Below, piece by piece: positions 8,201 to 15,335 of a DNA stretch of 38,853 nt (position 1 is the first letter of the stretch; each line of letters opens with the position of its first letter). Origin of the DNA: Rhizobium sp. LC145 (GTDB taxonomy: Bacteria; Pseudomonadota; Alphaproteobacteria; Rhizobiales; Rhizobiaceae). The position numbers and the translations under genes are program-made. The notes beneath the pieces were generated by a model. That model was not told where the DNA came from. It saw only the letters and a program-made list of their open reading frames with translations, and ran no database searches. Where the stretch lies: the NCBI RefSeq assembly GCF_001005825.1, contig NZ_LBHV01000021.1:1-38853 (forward strand), in the 5' to 3' direction.

Positions 8201-8568
8201 TCTCTCCATCGGCCAGGCAGACGCTGGAGAGGATCCGCGATGCGATCGATCGCAACGATCTTCCTGCCGGCCTCGAATATACGCTGGCCGACAGAAACGT
8301 GAAAGCCGAGCTCGAAGGCTTCGCCAAGGCTGTGTCTGAGCGCTTCGGAGAACGCAGCCTGCTCCCGCTGTCGGCGAAAGATGCAAACGGCGAGACCTTC
8401 CACAAACTGACGGCCGGGATGAACCCCTCGCAGAAAAGCGAAGTTCAGTCGGCCTGGAACAGCATGCGCACTGTGCAGCAGCTCGCCGCGCACGAGCGCA
8501 CCACGCTGGCATTGAAGCAGGCTGAAAAAGCGCGGCAAACCCAGACCAAGGGGCTCTCCCTCAAATGA
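5245..8568 (+). CDS. traA: TraA relaxase-helicase
   Basis: TraA (1107 residues from this start) nicks oriT, stays bound to the transferred strand and unwinds it. The N-terminal MOBQ relaxase domain begins AVPHFSVNIVARGSGRSAVL, and its metal-binding motif HDAPGNPHVHL lies at about residues 135-145. A RecD/TraI-like helicase follows with Walker A GRAGAGKTT near residue 410 and the Walker B-like VMVLDEAG near 475. The last 350 residues are a helical tail. I chose the GTG at 5245 because AAGGAG lies 10 bases before it and it gives the family N-terminus; an in-frame TTG at 5212 has no such site. The stop overlaps traF by ATGA. Confidence 0.95.
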   Translation: MAVPHFSVNIVARGSGRSAVLSAAYRHCARMEYEREARTIDYTRKQGLLHEEFVIPADAPNWLRAMIADRSVSGASEAFWNKVEVFEKRVDAQLAKDVTIALPIELSSEQNIAMMRDFVAEHITSKGMVADWVYHDAPGNPHVHLMTTLRPLSGDGFGAKKVAVLGPDGQPIRNDTGKIIYELWAGGTEGFNSFRDGWFAVQNRHLVLAGLDIRIDGRSFEKQGIDLTPTIHIGVGATAIERKSQTENGLATAGLRKLERIELQEERRAENVRRIQRNPGIVLDLITREKSVFDNQDVAKVLHRYVDDAALFQSLMARIMQHLEVLRLDRERIDFTSGVRTPARYTTREMIRLEAEMANRSIWLSGRSSHGVREPVLRSTFDRHTRLSDEQKAAIEHVEGPARIAAVIGRAGAGKTTMMKAAREAWEAAGYRVVGAALAGKAAEGLEKEAGILSRTLSSWELRWAQGRDHLDDKTVMVLDEAGMVSSKQMAQLVEEATVRGAKLVLVGDPEQLQPIEAGAAFRAITDRIGYAELETIYRQREQWMRDASLDLARGNIAKAVESYSANGRMMGSTLKSQAVENLISDWNREYDPAHSSLILAHLRRDVRMLNTLARAKLVERGLVDDGYAFKTEDGIRHFAAGDQIVFLKNESSLGVKNGMLAKVVEAAPGRIVAEIGEGERRRTISVEQRFYNNVDHGYATTIHKSQGATVDRVKVLASLSLDRHLTYVAMTRHREDLGVYYGSRSFAKGGGLAELLSRKNSKETTLDYEKGAFYRAALRFADARGLHLVNVARTLVRDRLDWTVRQKQKLVNLTARLATIGAQLGLKRPNPHVTPKPFMEAKPMVLGITTFPKSIDQAVEDRLTADPGLKKQWQEVTTRFTQVFAEPETAFKAVNVDAMLKDPARAQTTLAKIAAEPEKFGALKGKTGIFAGANEKAARDTALVNAPALARNLERYVTARAEAERKHEAQERAIRLKVSVDIPALSPSARQTLERIRDAIDRNDLPAGLEYTLADRNVKAELEGFAKAVSERFGERSLLPLSAKDANGETFHKLTAGMNPSQKSEVQSAWNSMRTVQQLAAHERTTLALKQAEKARQTQTKGLSLK

Positions 8569-9131
8569 TTATGATGATGCGTGAAGGTTGGACGATGCCT
8601 CGTCAACGACGCCGCGCCTGCGTCACGATATCTGTGGCCGCCGGCATGTTTGGCGTCCTCTTTGCTGCCGGTTGGAGTGGTGGTCTGCGCATCAACACGA
8701 CGCCGAGTGAGCCGCTCGGCCTGTGGCGCATCGTTCCGCTCACCCGCTCCGTCTTGCCCGGCGAAACAGTTTTCGTCTGCCCGCCTGACAATCCCGCTAT
8801 GCGCGAGGCGCGACAGCGCGGATATCTCCGGCGGGGACTTTGCCCCGGTGGTTTCGGACCGTTGATAAAGACTGTCATCGCGGTGGCGCGACAGCGCGTG
8901 GACGTCAGCGATCACATCGCAGTTGATGGCGTGCCAATCCGCGGATCCCGCATCGCAGAGAAGGATGCACAGGGGCGATCTCTTCGGCACGATCAAAGCA
9001 GGATGGTGCGGCCCGGAGAGGTGTATTTGCATTCCGGCTTTATCGGCTCATGGGACTCCCGGTATTTCGGGCCGGTGCCTCAGTCCGGCGTACTCGGTCT
9101 AGCACAAGAGGTGTTGACCTATGCGCCGTGA
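8565..9131 (+). CDS. traF: TraF, signal-peptidase-like conjugation protease
   Basis: TraF is an S26-family peptidase that, in RP4, matures (cyclises) the TrbC pilin; the Ti homologue is expected to act on TrbC similarly. A membrane segment at about residues 19-38 is followed by the active-site region TTPSEPLGLWR with the catalytic Ser at residue 48. The general-base Lys is probably K102 in GPLIKTVIA. The C-terminal DSRYFGPVPQSGVLG is the family box E-like motif. The first ATG overlaps the traA stop (ATGA). An alternative in-frame ATG at 8595 (MPRQRRRAC) would give a more typical length. The stop overlaps traB by 11 bases. Confidence 0.92.
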   Translation: MIMMMREGWTMPRQRRRACVTISVAAGMFGVLFAAGWSGGLRINTTPSEPLGLWRIVPLTRSVLPGETVFVCPPDNPAMREARQRGYLRRGLCPGGFGPLIKTVIAVARQRVDVSDHIAVDGVPIRGSRIAEKDAQGRSLRHDQSRMVRPGEVYLHSGFIGSWDSRYFGPVPQSGVLGLAQEVLTYAP

Positions 9132-10287
9132 GGTCATGATAATTGCCGTTCTCGTTTCGCTTGCCGTGGTGGTCGGGGCGGTTGGCTGGAGCGGGCAGGT
9201 GTCCCTGCTCCCTGCGGCAACCCTCTTCCCGCTTCTGTGGGCCCTTTCATCAACGCGGATCGCAGCGGCCGTCGTCGCGGCCGGCTATTTCCTGGCGGCG
9301 TCGCGAGGATTGCCGTCGGGCGTCGCACAGTTCTTTGCTGCGGATCTCTGGGTCGGCCTCAGCTTCTGGGTCGCGGCGGCATCCTCTTTCGTTGCTGTCC
9401 ATGCGGTATTCTGGACAGCACGGTCGGGCTTGGTAAAAGCGGTGCGATATCTCCTCATCTTGGCTCTCACCGGTCTGCCTCCGCTCGGGATCACAGGCTG
9501 GGCGCATCCGTTGACGGCGGCGGGAATTCTGTTTCCGGGATGGGGATGGTGGGGGCTGCTCGCTTTGACAGCCGTCCTGATCGGTCTCGTAACCCGGATC
9601 GGGCCGGCTATCGCCATTGCTCTGTCAGGTCTATGGCTTTGGTCCGCCGCATCGGGGACAAATCAGATTCTACCGGTGGGGTGGCGTGGTGTCGACCTTG
9701 AAATGGGTGCGAGCCTTGGCCGCGACAGCTCACTACAACGTCAACGCAACCTGATCGCACTCGTTCAGGAGGTTGCGGGATCTGGCGCAGCCGTGGTGGT
9801 TCTGCCTGAAAGCGCGCTGGGCTTCTGGACGCCAACCCTTGAACGTCTCTGGCGGGAAGGATTGCAAGGGGTCAGTGTGACGGTAGTTGCCGGTGCGGCT
9901 GTGATTAATGCGAATGGCTACGACAATGTGATGGTGGCTATTGATGGGGGTGGCGGACGTGTCCTCTATCGCGAGCGCATGCCTGTGCCGGTTTCGATGT
10001 GGCGTCCATGGGAGCGATGGATAGGAGAGACTGGCGGCGCCCGCGCCAGTCTCTTCGCCAATCCCGTCGTCGAGGTCGCGGGCCGAAAGATCGCGCCTCT
10101 TATCTGCTACGAGCAGCTCGTACTGTGGCCCATTCTCCAGTCGATGCTACACCGACCCGACGCGATCGTTTTGATCGGCAATGGCTGGTGGACGACGGGT
10201 GGCAACATCGTCGCCATCCAGCGCGCGAGCGCCAAAGCCTGGTCCGCCCTGTTTGGCGTCCCCCTTGAGATTTCCTTCAATACCTGA
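9121..10287 (+). CDS. traB: TraB, nitrilase/Lnt-like conjugation protein
   Basis: TraB (388 residues) is a membrane protein of the carbon-nitrogen hydrolase superfamily related to apolipoprotein N-acyltransferase. In Ti plasmids it aids transfer by an unclear mechanism. About five hydrophobic segments fill residues 5-170, and the hydrolase domain follows. The catalytic Glu is likely E230 (VVVLPESALGF) and the nucleophile C329 (APLICYEQL). The catalytic Lys expected between them is not evident: the region reads LYRERMPVPVSMW (from residue 282), with Arg residues instead. It overlaps traF by 11 bases and is followed after 17 bases by traH. Confidence 0.92.
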   Translation: MRREVMIIAVLVSLAVVVGAVGWSGQVSLLPAATLFPLLWALSSTRIAAAVVAAGYFLAASRGLPSGVAQFFAADLWVGLSFWVAAASSFVAVHAVFWTARSGLVKAVRYLLILALTGLPPLGITGWAHPLTAAGILFPGWGWWGLLALTAVLIGLVTRIGPAIAIALSGLWLWSAASGTNQILPVGWRGVDLEMGASLGRDSSLQRQRNLIALVQEVAGSGAAVVVLPESALGFWTPTLERLWREGLQGVSVTVVAGAAVINANGYDNVMVAIDGGGGRVLYRERMPVPVSMWRPWERWIGETGGARASLFANPVVEVAGRKIAPLICYEQLVLWPILQSMLHRPDAIVLIGNGWWTTGGNIVAIQRASAKAWSALFGVPLEISFNT

Positions 10288-10304
10288 ACTTTGGAGCCTT
10301 CGTC

Positions 10305-10916
10305 ATGGATGCTGCCTTTATCGCGGAATGCGCCGATCCCTCCCTGAAACCCGCCATCGTCGAGCAGTTCGTAGCCGCTGTCGGTCCTGGCGATCCGCTG
10401 GCCGTCACGGTGAAAGCCGGTGGACGGCTCATCCTCGTACCAAAACCGAAGACGCCCGACGAGGCTATGGAGATCATACGCCAGTATGTCGGGCAAGCCG
10501 TCGTGCGTGTGGGCCTTACACAGTTCCCGGCGGGTGTCGGCGTGAAGGACGCGTCCGAGCTGAAACCAGATCTGATTGAGCCTTGCGAAAATCTTCGCAT
10601 GGGGACGAGGATGTTTTCCAAGATCATGCGCATCGTTGCTAAATGGTATGGCAACCCAACGAGCAAAGAGGTGCTTCCACAGATCTTCGAAGATGCCGTT
10701 TACGCTTGGAACACTGGCCAGTTCGAGGGGCAAAGCGTGTTTCAGGCGGAGGATCCAGGTGGAACGATCGTCGATCGGAAGGAAGTTTCTCCGGATGCCG
10801 CAGACAAACCTGCTGATGCCACCGCCTCCCAGAGCGAAGTGGAGCCCTCAAACGAAGGAGAGGTTGGGACTGCGGGAATTCGGGTCGATTTGTCCCGGAT
10901 CGGTGGGCAGAAGTAG
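10305..10916 (+). CDS. traH: TraH conjugal transfer protein
   Basis: A 203-residue soluble protein, last of the traA-traF-traB-traH operon. It begins MDAAFIAECADPSLKPAIVE and carries the family core VGPGDPLAVTVKAGGRL at about residues 26-42 and MEIIRQYVGQAVVRVGLTQF near 60-80. The C-terminal 60 residues (SPDAADKPADATASQSEVEP onward) are acidic and low complexity. TraH lies with the transfer genes on Ti and Ri plasmids and rhizobial symbiotic plasmids, but its biochemical role is not known. The gene is convergent with the RES toxin gene, with 32 bases between the stops. Confidence 0.88.
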   Translation: MDAAFIAECADPSLKPAIVEQFVAAVGPGDPLAVTVKAGGRLILVPKPKTPDEAMEIIRQYVGQAVVRVGLTQFPAGVGVKDASELKPDLIEPCENLRMGTRMFSKIMRIVAKWYGNPTSKEVLPQIFEDAVYAWNTGQFEGQSVFQAEDPGGTIVDRKEVSPDAADKPADATASQSEVEPSNEGEVGTAGIRVDLSRIGGQK

Positions 10917-10948
10917 TGCTGTATCCGACTTCGACGACAGGTAAAATA

Positions 10949-11569
10949 TCAGGGATCAGGTTCGACAATTGCGACATTGAGGTCGTTGAGTATATCAGCC
11001 AGACCCGGCGCGCGGATCAGCTTCGTCGTGCGGACCGCCTTCAGTTTTCCAATAGCTCGATCGAACACTGCAAGGTTGGTGTGGCCGTTGAGCCGAGACG
11101 GGTAGATGATGCCGTCCACCTGGCTGTCGTGTTCATTGAAGGCGACCGCCCACTTCCGTGCGAGGGATTGCTTTGAGCCCTTCGCGACATCCGTCGGCAC
11201 ACCCATCTTGATCGGCCCGTCGTCTCGAAGATCGACCATCATCAGCGGATTGATGACCTCGATCTCTGCGAAATTGCGGTCGTACAATTCGGATTCAGCT
11301 ATCGGCAGGTCGCCGAGGACCCCATCGCGTTGATCGCGCAAGACGGCTTCGAGAAAGCACACCTTCACCGTATCGCCCAAATAGAGCACCCCGAACCGGT
11401 TAGCGAATTTGCGCCGGCGTGGATCGCTGAAACGGCTCGGCGTTTTACCGAAGCCCAGTGGATCAGGGTAGGTGCCCAGATAGATGCGACCGAACCGAAG
11501 TCCGGCTGCGACCGTATGCAGGTGAAGGCTTGCATTTGCAAAGCCGGGAGGCGGCAGAGTACGTGCCAT
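10949..11569 (-). CDS. RES-domain toxin (NAD+ phosphorylase type)
   Basis: RES-domain toxins degrade NAD+ in the cytoplasm and are held in check by Xre/MbcA-type antitoxins (as MbcT-MbcA in Mycobacterium tuberculosis). The 206-residue protein has the family features: an Arg in LRFGRIYLGTYPDPLGFG (about residues 24-41), RFSDPRRRKFANRFGVLYLG (46-65), a catalytic Glu in VCFLEAVLRD (70-79), and a late Ser in IIYPSRLNG (154-162). The gene starts at the base immediately before the antitoxin stop, on the same strand, so the two are co-transcribed with the antitoxin first. Confidence 0.85.
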   Translation of the reverse strand: MARTLPPPGFANASLHLHTVAAGLRFGRIYLGTYPDPLGFGKTPSRFSDPRRRKFANRFGVLYLGDTVKVCFLEAVLRDQRDGVLGDLPIAESELYDRNFAEIEVINPLMMVDLRDDGPIKMGVPTDVAKGSKQSLARKWAVAFNEHDSQVDGIIYPSRLNGHTNLAVFDRAIGKLKAVRTTKLIRAPGLADILNDLNVAIVEPDP

Positions 11570-12325
11570 TCAGCGGAAATCTCGACCAATGCTCTCGACG
11601 ACCTCGAGCGCTTGCTCGGTCCGTCCCCGCTCCAATGCCTCGCGACCTGTCAGTCCGTCCAGCTCTCCGTGGGGCTGGACCAGGAACCGGTAAACCGCCC
11701 AGGCTCCGCCCAGTCGCTCGTGGAGCGTTGCAAGCGCTGCAAACGGCTTGCCATCGGCATCGATCTGCCAATCCGGGAAGCGAAAGCCGCGTTTCGCGCC
11801 ATCCAGCCCCAATACCAGTCCGGTCTGGCGCTTTGAATTCACCGTTACCCTTGTCGTGCCAAGCAACTTGGCGAATTCGTCGGCATTCAGCATGTCAGTG
11901 CCGCTGAGCACCTCAGCAGCCTTTATGCGTCCCCGCGCCCGTGCGGCCACCAACGCCTGCTCCAATTCCGGATCCAGCGCATCGTTTTCCTCTACGACAG
12001 GCACCGTTGTCATTTCCACCGCCTCAACGGGAGTGACAACCATCTCACCTTCGGAATCGACATCGACACGGAAGCTGACCGGGTGGCCAGCAGAACGGCT
12101 TTTTGCGATCGCCTGACCGTATTCCTGGAGGAGCGCCTTGACGCGATTTGGATTGCCGGTCAGGGCTTTTGATGCATTGTCAGGGATCTTGATCTTGAAG
12201 GCGGCTCTCCCCTTCGCCAGCGGGGCGGCGCCTGTGGTCAGGAAAAAAGCCATGGATTCAGCGCCCGGTTTTTCGCGCCCGCTTGCACCGTCACGTATGC
12301 TGGTTTTGGACTTCAGAGATGCCAT
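11570..12325 (-). CDS. Xre/MbcA/ParS-type antitoxin, long form, partner of RES toxin
   Basis: This 251-residue protein has a three-part layout. Residues 1-130 are a region I do not recognise (about residues 25-60 read AFFLTTGAAPLAKGRAAFKI onward, then an acidic linker). A helix-turn-helix near residues 140-180 includes MLNADEFAKLLGTTRVTVNS. The C-terminal toxin-binding domain contains LHERLGGAWAVYRFL and LTGREALERGRTEQALEV. Most RES partners are only about 100-150 residues, so the N-terminal extension is notable. I chose the ATG at 12325 because GGAGG precedes it by about 8 bases. The operator is probably the triple 9-bp repeat at 12362. Confidence 0.75.
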   Translation of the reverse strand: MASLKSKTSIRDGASGREKPGAESMAFFLTTGAAPLAKGRAAFKIKIPDNASKALTGNPNRVKALLQEYGQAIAKSRSAGHPVSFRVDVDSEGEMVVTPVEAVEMTTVPVVEENDALDPELEQALVAARARGRIKAAEVLSGTDMLNADEFAKLLGTTRVTVNSKRQTGLVLGLDGAKRGFRFPDWQIDADGKPFAALATLHERLGGAWAVYRFLVQPHGELDGLTGREALERGRTEQALEVVESIGRDFR

Positions 12326-12361
12326 CACTCACCCTCCGTTCGGAGAGCTATATATGGCAAG

Positions 12362-12388
12362 GTTGGTTAAGTTCGTCAAGTTGGTAAA
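12362..12388. promoter_or_regulatory. Three tandem 9-bp repeats upstream of the RES operon
   Basis: GTTGGTTAA, GTTCGTCAA and GTTGGTAAA follow one another without gaps (consensus GTTsGTnAA). They lie 37-63 bases before the antitoxin start, where an autoregulatory operator would be expected. They overlap the end of the decayed vapC frame. Confidence 0.6.
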
Positions 12389-12462
12389 GCCGTAGTGCTC
12401 CTGATCCTCTGTGTCCTGATTGCGGCTACGTGGACGACTGCGGAGTGATCGACGGCAATCAT
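12376..12462 (-). pseudogene. Vestigial vapC toxin stub
   Basis: An ATG overlaps the vapB stop by four bases (ATGA), the normal coupling in vapBC operons. The frame begins MIAVDHSAVV, which fits the first beta-strand of a PIN domain with its first catalytic Asp (usually IDTSA). After about ten codons it becomes unrelated (HVAAIRTQRIRSTTALPT) and stops after 28 residues, against about 130 in a real VapC. The rest of the gene appears to have been replaced by the RES operon promoter. Confidence 0.5.
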
Positions 12463-12710
12463 GGTTGATGCAGGTCGTCGAGGATTTCTTTCGGGGACGA
12501 TGTATCAAGCAGCGGTAGGGCAGAAACCTTTTCTCCGATCGCTGTCATCTGTTCGACGGTCATGCGATGTCTCACAGGCAGGTCGCCGAAAACCCCGAGG
12601 GCCTGAGCTTCACGTTCGAGGGCAGCGCGTATGATATCGTCCGGTCTGCGCCCGACACGGGCCGCAATTTCGCGGGCAAGCTGTTCGGTGTCGTGGGTAA
12701 GCTGCAACAT
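12459..12710 (-). CDS. VapB-family (Rv0623-like) antitoxin, orphan
   Basis: An 83-residue protein of the VapB/Rv0623 antitoxin type. The N-terminal half (LQLTHDTEQLAREIAARVGR, then RPDDIIRAALEREAQALGV) resembles the DNA-binding helix pair of the family. The C-terminal half carries MTVEQMTAIGEKVSALPLLD and would bind VapC. Its expected partner vapC survives only as a 28-codon stub. The protein may still repress its own promoter or cross-neutralise a VapC elsewhere on the genome; both are inference. The ATG at 12708-12710 follows a weak GAGCG site. Confidence 0.7.
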   Translation of the reverse strand: MLQLTHDTEQLAREIAARVGRRPDDIIRAALEREAQALGVFGDLPVRHRMTVEQMTAIGEKVSALPLLDTSSPKEILDDLHQP

Positions 12711-13013
12711 GGGTTCGCTCTAAATGGGTCCTTCCATGTAAAGCATTTCGCGAAACAATGACAGATTTCTGCTCAGGCCATGAAACCTAGATCGCTTGGC
12801 CAATTGTGAGCTGACACGTTTTCCGCGAGTAAGCAAAATCCGTGGTTTGCAATTCCGAGAAAACGATTTAGAAAACCATTCCGTGATGGTCAACTTATGC
12901 GATTGAATATGCTTCATTCTTTACCAGGTCACTGTTCGCGCGCGTCGCGGTCCCTTTGACTGCCGACGCATTTCGTCACCGCGCAACGGGTGCGATTTAC
13001 AGGGAGAGTATGG
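12711..13013. other. Intergenic control region between vapB and traR
   Basis: The stretch separates divergent vapB and traR and must hold both promoters. I see one short palindrome, TTTCGCGAAA, at 12746-12755. I found no copy of the 18-bp tra-box motif, so direct TraR autoregulation is not indicated. An AGGGAGA ribosome site at about 13001-13007 serves traR. Confidence 0.45.
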
Positions 13014-13718
13014 ATGACAAACTGGGTCGAGAAACTGCTGGATATCACTGTGATCGGAAACGATCAGTCCATGGTGAAGGGTGCACTGGCCAATCTTGCT
13101 GATCGGTTCGATTTTGTGGGCTATGCCTTCGTCAACATTCGTCCGGGGCAGACCTATGCGGTCTCCAACTACGATATCGACTGGCAGAGAATCTATGACA
13201 CGCTGGACTACCGGTTCATCGATCCGGTCATGCGGCAGGCCCAGCTGATAAGGCGCGCTTTCGCCTGGTCCGGCGAAGCCGACAAGAGCTCGCTGTCAAA
13301 AGAGCAGAAAAACTTCTTTTCGAAAGCCGCTGATTTCAACATTCGCTCGGGCGTTTCCATCCCGGTCGCCACTGCCAACGGTGCGATGTCCATGCTGACA
13401 TTTGCATCGGCGAAGTCTTCTCTTGCCAGTGATATGGAGATTGATGCCATTATGGCTGCATCAGCGGTCGCTCAACTTCATGCCCGTCTTGAGCACTTGC
13501 GGGTCACGCCCTCCATCGAGGAAAAGATCGTCCTGACGCCGAAGCAGGTGAACTACATTCGCTGGCTGTCGCTTGGCAAAACCGTCGAGGTGATCGCTGA
13601 ACTGGAGCAGGCAAAGTATGCTGGCGTCCGCTCTGCGATTGACGATGTCAGAACGCGCTACAATCTGGCCAATCATGCGCAGTTGGTGGCTTTGGCTATC
13701 CGACGCGGCCTGATTTAG
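13014..13718 (+). CDS. traR: TraR, LuxR-family quorum-sensing activator of transfer
   Basis: At 234 residues it equals A. tumefaciens TraR in length, and the key positions fall on the same numbers: W57, Y61, D70, P71, W85 and G113 of the acyl-homoserine-lactone pocket. The C-terminal helix-turn-helix begins near LTPKQVNYIRWLSLGKT (residues 174-190). The protein would bind the tra boxes at 5064 and 25711 as a dimer with its signal. The ATG at 13014 follows AGGGAGA by six bases; a GTG at 12990 is further upstream without a site. It converges on traM (15-base gap), the anti-activator that would bind it. No canonical traI is present in the window. Confidence 0.93.
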   Translation: MTNWVEKLLDITVIGNDQSMVKGALANLADRFDFVGYAFVNIRPGQTYAVSNYDIDWQRIYDTLDYRFIDPVMRQAQLIRRAFAWSGEADKSSLSKEQKNFFSKAADFNIRSGVSIPVATANGAMSMLTFASAKSSLASDMEIDAIMAASAVAQLHARLEHLRVTPSIEEKIVLTPKQVNYIRWLSLGKTVEVIAELEQAKYAGVRSAIDDVRTRYNLANHAQLVALAIRRGLI

Positions 13719-13733
13719 GCTGATGTGGCGTTG

Positions 13734-14033
13734 TCAGGCCTTGGGCGTATAGCCTAGAATGTGCAGCAGGGTGGTCAGCACCGACATTTGCGCGTGCATC
13801 CTGATGGTTGCCTCGAGATAGGCAATATGGGTATCGCCAACAAGCTCCTTACCGGCTTTAACGTCAGCCGGCAGTTCATTGAACAGATTTTCTGCCCGCT
13901 CCAACAGTTCGCGATGTTCGCGGATTGCATCGATCGTGAGACGTTCGACGAGCGGTGACGGAAGCCCATGCAAGAGGCCTACCAGCGGCTTCAGATCGAC
14001 TGCCTCTCCATTCAATCGGTCGTCGGCGTCCAT
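13734..14033 (-). CDS. traM: TraM anti-activator of TraR
   Basis: TraM binds TraR and blocks its DNA binding, which keeps transfer off at low cell density. The 99-residue protein shows the family pattern: VDLKPLVGLLHGLPSPLVE at about residues 12-30, LTIDAIREHRELLERAENLF at 32-51, and IAYLEATIRMHAQMSVLTTL (from residue 71) with the closing LHILGYTPKA. It is all-helical, as expected. The ATG at 14033 gives the family length; an upstream extension to 14216 runs through repeats and is not family-like. It is convergent with traR. Confidence 0.92.
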   Translation of the reverse strand: MDADDRLNGEAVDLKPLVGLLHGLPSPLVERLTIDAIREHRELLERAENLFNELPADVKAGKELVGDTHIAYLEATIRMHAQMSVLTTLLHILGYTPKA

Positions 14034-14469
14034 GTTCAACTCCCAAAACAGGAATGCGCGGTGCGCCCCCGCATAGTTCCTGACCCCTGGCGATCGGGGA
14101 GTTAGTAACCGAGCATGCGTCGGCCCATGGACCTTTAGTTCCGAGGAACCTGGACATACGTCCACGGCTCCCCGACCATAGGTCGAGGAATTCGGCGCCC
14201 TAACGGCGGACGCCAAACCGGCATGCGTCGGGTTACTAAGCCCGGAGGCAGCGCGTACTACCTCACCAGCGCTTATAGCGACCTAACCCAGTCCGTGCCA
14301 CCGCAGATTTGCTGACGTGCGAGGTCGGCTCGCGGCCAGCGATTGAAGAAGGAGACTGCGTCGTTGTCGCTTTGGTGTCCAAAATGAAACGCGGGGATCG
14401 TTCAGTAGTCGAACTATATCAACCTCCGCGTCGCTACGCCTCTCCACGTCGAGAGGTTGCGTTTGAACC
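14034..14469. other. Intergenic region between traM and the CinR-like gene
   Basis: No gene is supported here. The region must hold the traM promoter (leftward) and the promoter of the luxR-type gene (rightward). It contains the 138-bp repeat-bounded segment at 14102-14239 described separately, and a small dyad CGACC-ATA-GGTCG near 14172-14184. No tra-box match was seen. Confidence 0.5.
14102..14239. repeat. 138-bp segment with 9-bp terminal inverted repeats
   Basis: TTAGTAACC at 14102-14110 is matched by GGTTACTAA at 14231-14239. Just inside each end lies the same direct repeat GCATGCGTCGG (14113-14123 and 14221-14231). The segment has no coding frame. It could be a small non-autonomous element or a regulatory structure. 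No matching flanking target duplication was seen. Confidence 0.45.
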
Positions 14470-14586
14470 ATGAAAGCAATCAGGCTACAGCACAATCCGT
14501 TGAAGTTCCGCATCACTGCCGAACTCGTTTGGCTGATCATTCGATCTCTGCGGTGGATTGTCAGTCCGCAGTGCTGGAAACTTATA

Positions 14587-15306
14587 TTGACAGGATCTCT
14601 CGCCGATTTTTCCGACGTCAAGGAGCGCCTTGCAAAGACGGGCTCGGTGACCGAAGCGCTCCATTTGATACAATCCGCTTACCGCGTCGACTTCATAACC
14701 TACCATCTCGCTTCGACGGTGGTTGGTGATTTTGACGCCCCGTTCGTGCGGACAACCTACCCGGATGCGTGGGTATCCACCTATCTGTTGAAGGGCTATG
14801 TCACCATCGATCCTGTCGCGCGCGAGGGCTTTCTGCGCCAGGTGCCATTCGATTGGCGAGAACTCGAAGTCGCGCCCGAGATGCTGATGTTTCTGGAAGA
14901 CGCAATACGCCATGGGATCGGCCGCTTTGGTTTTTCCATCCCGATATCGGATAAAGCAGGTCGACGGGCCATCCTCTCTTTGAATTCGAACGCCTCCGCC
15001 GAAGACTGGGAGGATCTGGTCGATGCTCATCGGAGTGAATGGGTCGATCTCGCGGATCTCGTCCACCAGATGGCAGTGTTCGAGCTACATGGCGCGAGCG
15101 ATCCGATCCCGGTCTTGAGTCCGCGGGAACGTGAGTGCCTCTACTGGAGCGCGCTCGGCAAGGATTACAAGGATATCGCGCTTATTCTCGGCCTTTCCCA
15201 TCACACGACCCGCAGCTACATCAAATCGGCCAGGACGAAACTTGGTTGCGCCACCATCTCGGCGGCGGCCACTCTTGCCCTTAAGCTACGTGTGATCGCG
15301 ATATGA
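14587..15306 (+). CDS. CinR/BisR-like LuxR-family regulator
   Basis: This LuxR-type receptor is distinct from TraR. It has the autoinducer-binding signature FVRTTYPDAWVSTYLLKGY, IDPVAREGF and PFDWREL, and an HTH with LSPRERECLYWSALGKDYKD and LGLSHHTTRSYIKSARTKLG. This wording matches the CinR/BisR group of rhizobia, which senses long-chain 3-hydroxy-acyl-homoserine lactones. The start is uncertain. The frame is open from an ATG at 14470 (278 residues), but the first 38 residues are unlike the family; a TTG at 14587 gives about 239 residues, the family length. It lies 118 bases before a CinI-like synthase gene, so the two form a likely receptor-synthase pair. Confidence 0.85.
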   Translation: MTGSLADFSDVKERLAKTGSVTEALHLIQSAYRVDFITYHLASTVVGDFDAPFVRTTYPDAWVSTYLLKGYVTIDPVAREGFLRQVPFDWRELEVAPEMLMFLEDAIRHGIGRFGFSIPISDKAGRRAILSLNSNASAEDWEDLVDAHRSEWVDLADLVHQMAVFELHGASDPIPVLSPRERECLYWSALGKDYKDIALILGLSHHTTRSYIKSARTKLGCATISAAATLALKLRVIAI

Positions 15307-15335
15307 GCCGATCGCCCGGATACCTCTGAGCAATA

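Noticed and set aside
7566..8405. Open frame of 279 residues antisense to traA
   Set aside because: Ser/Arg/Ala-rich shadow of the traA tail; no start site or homology.
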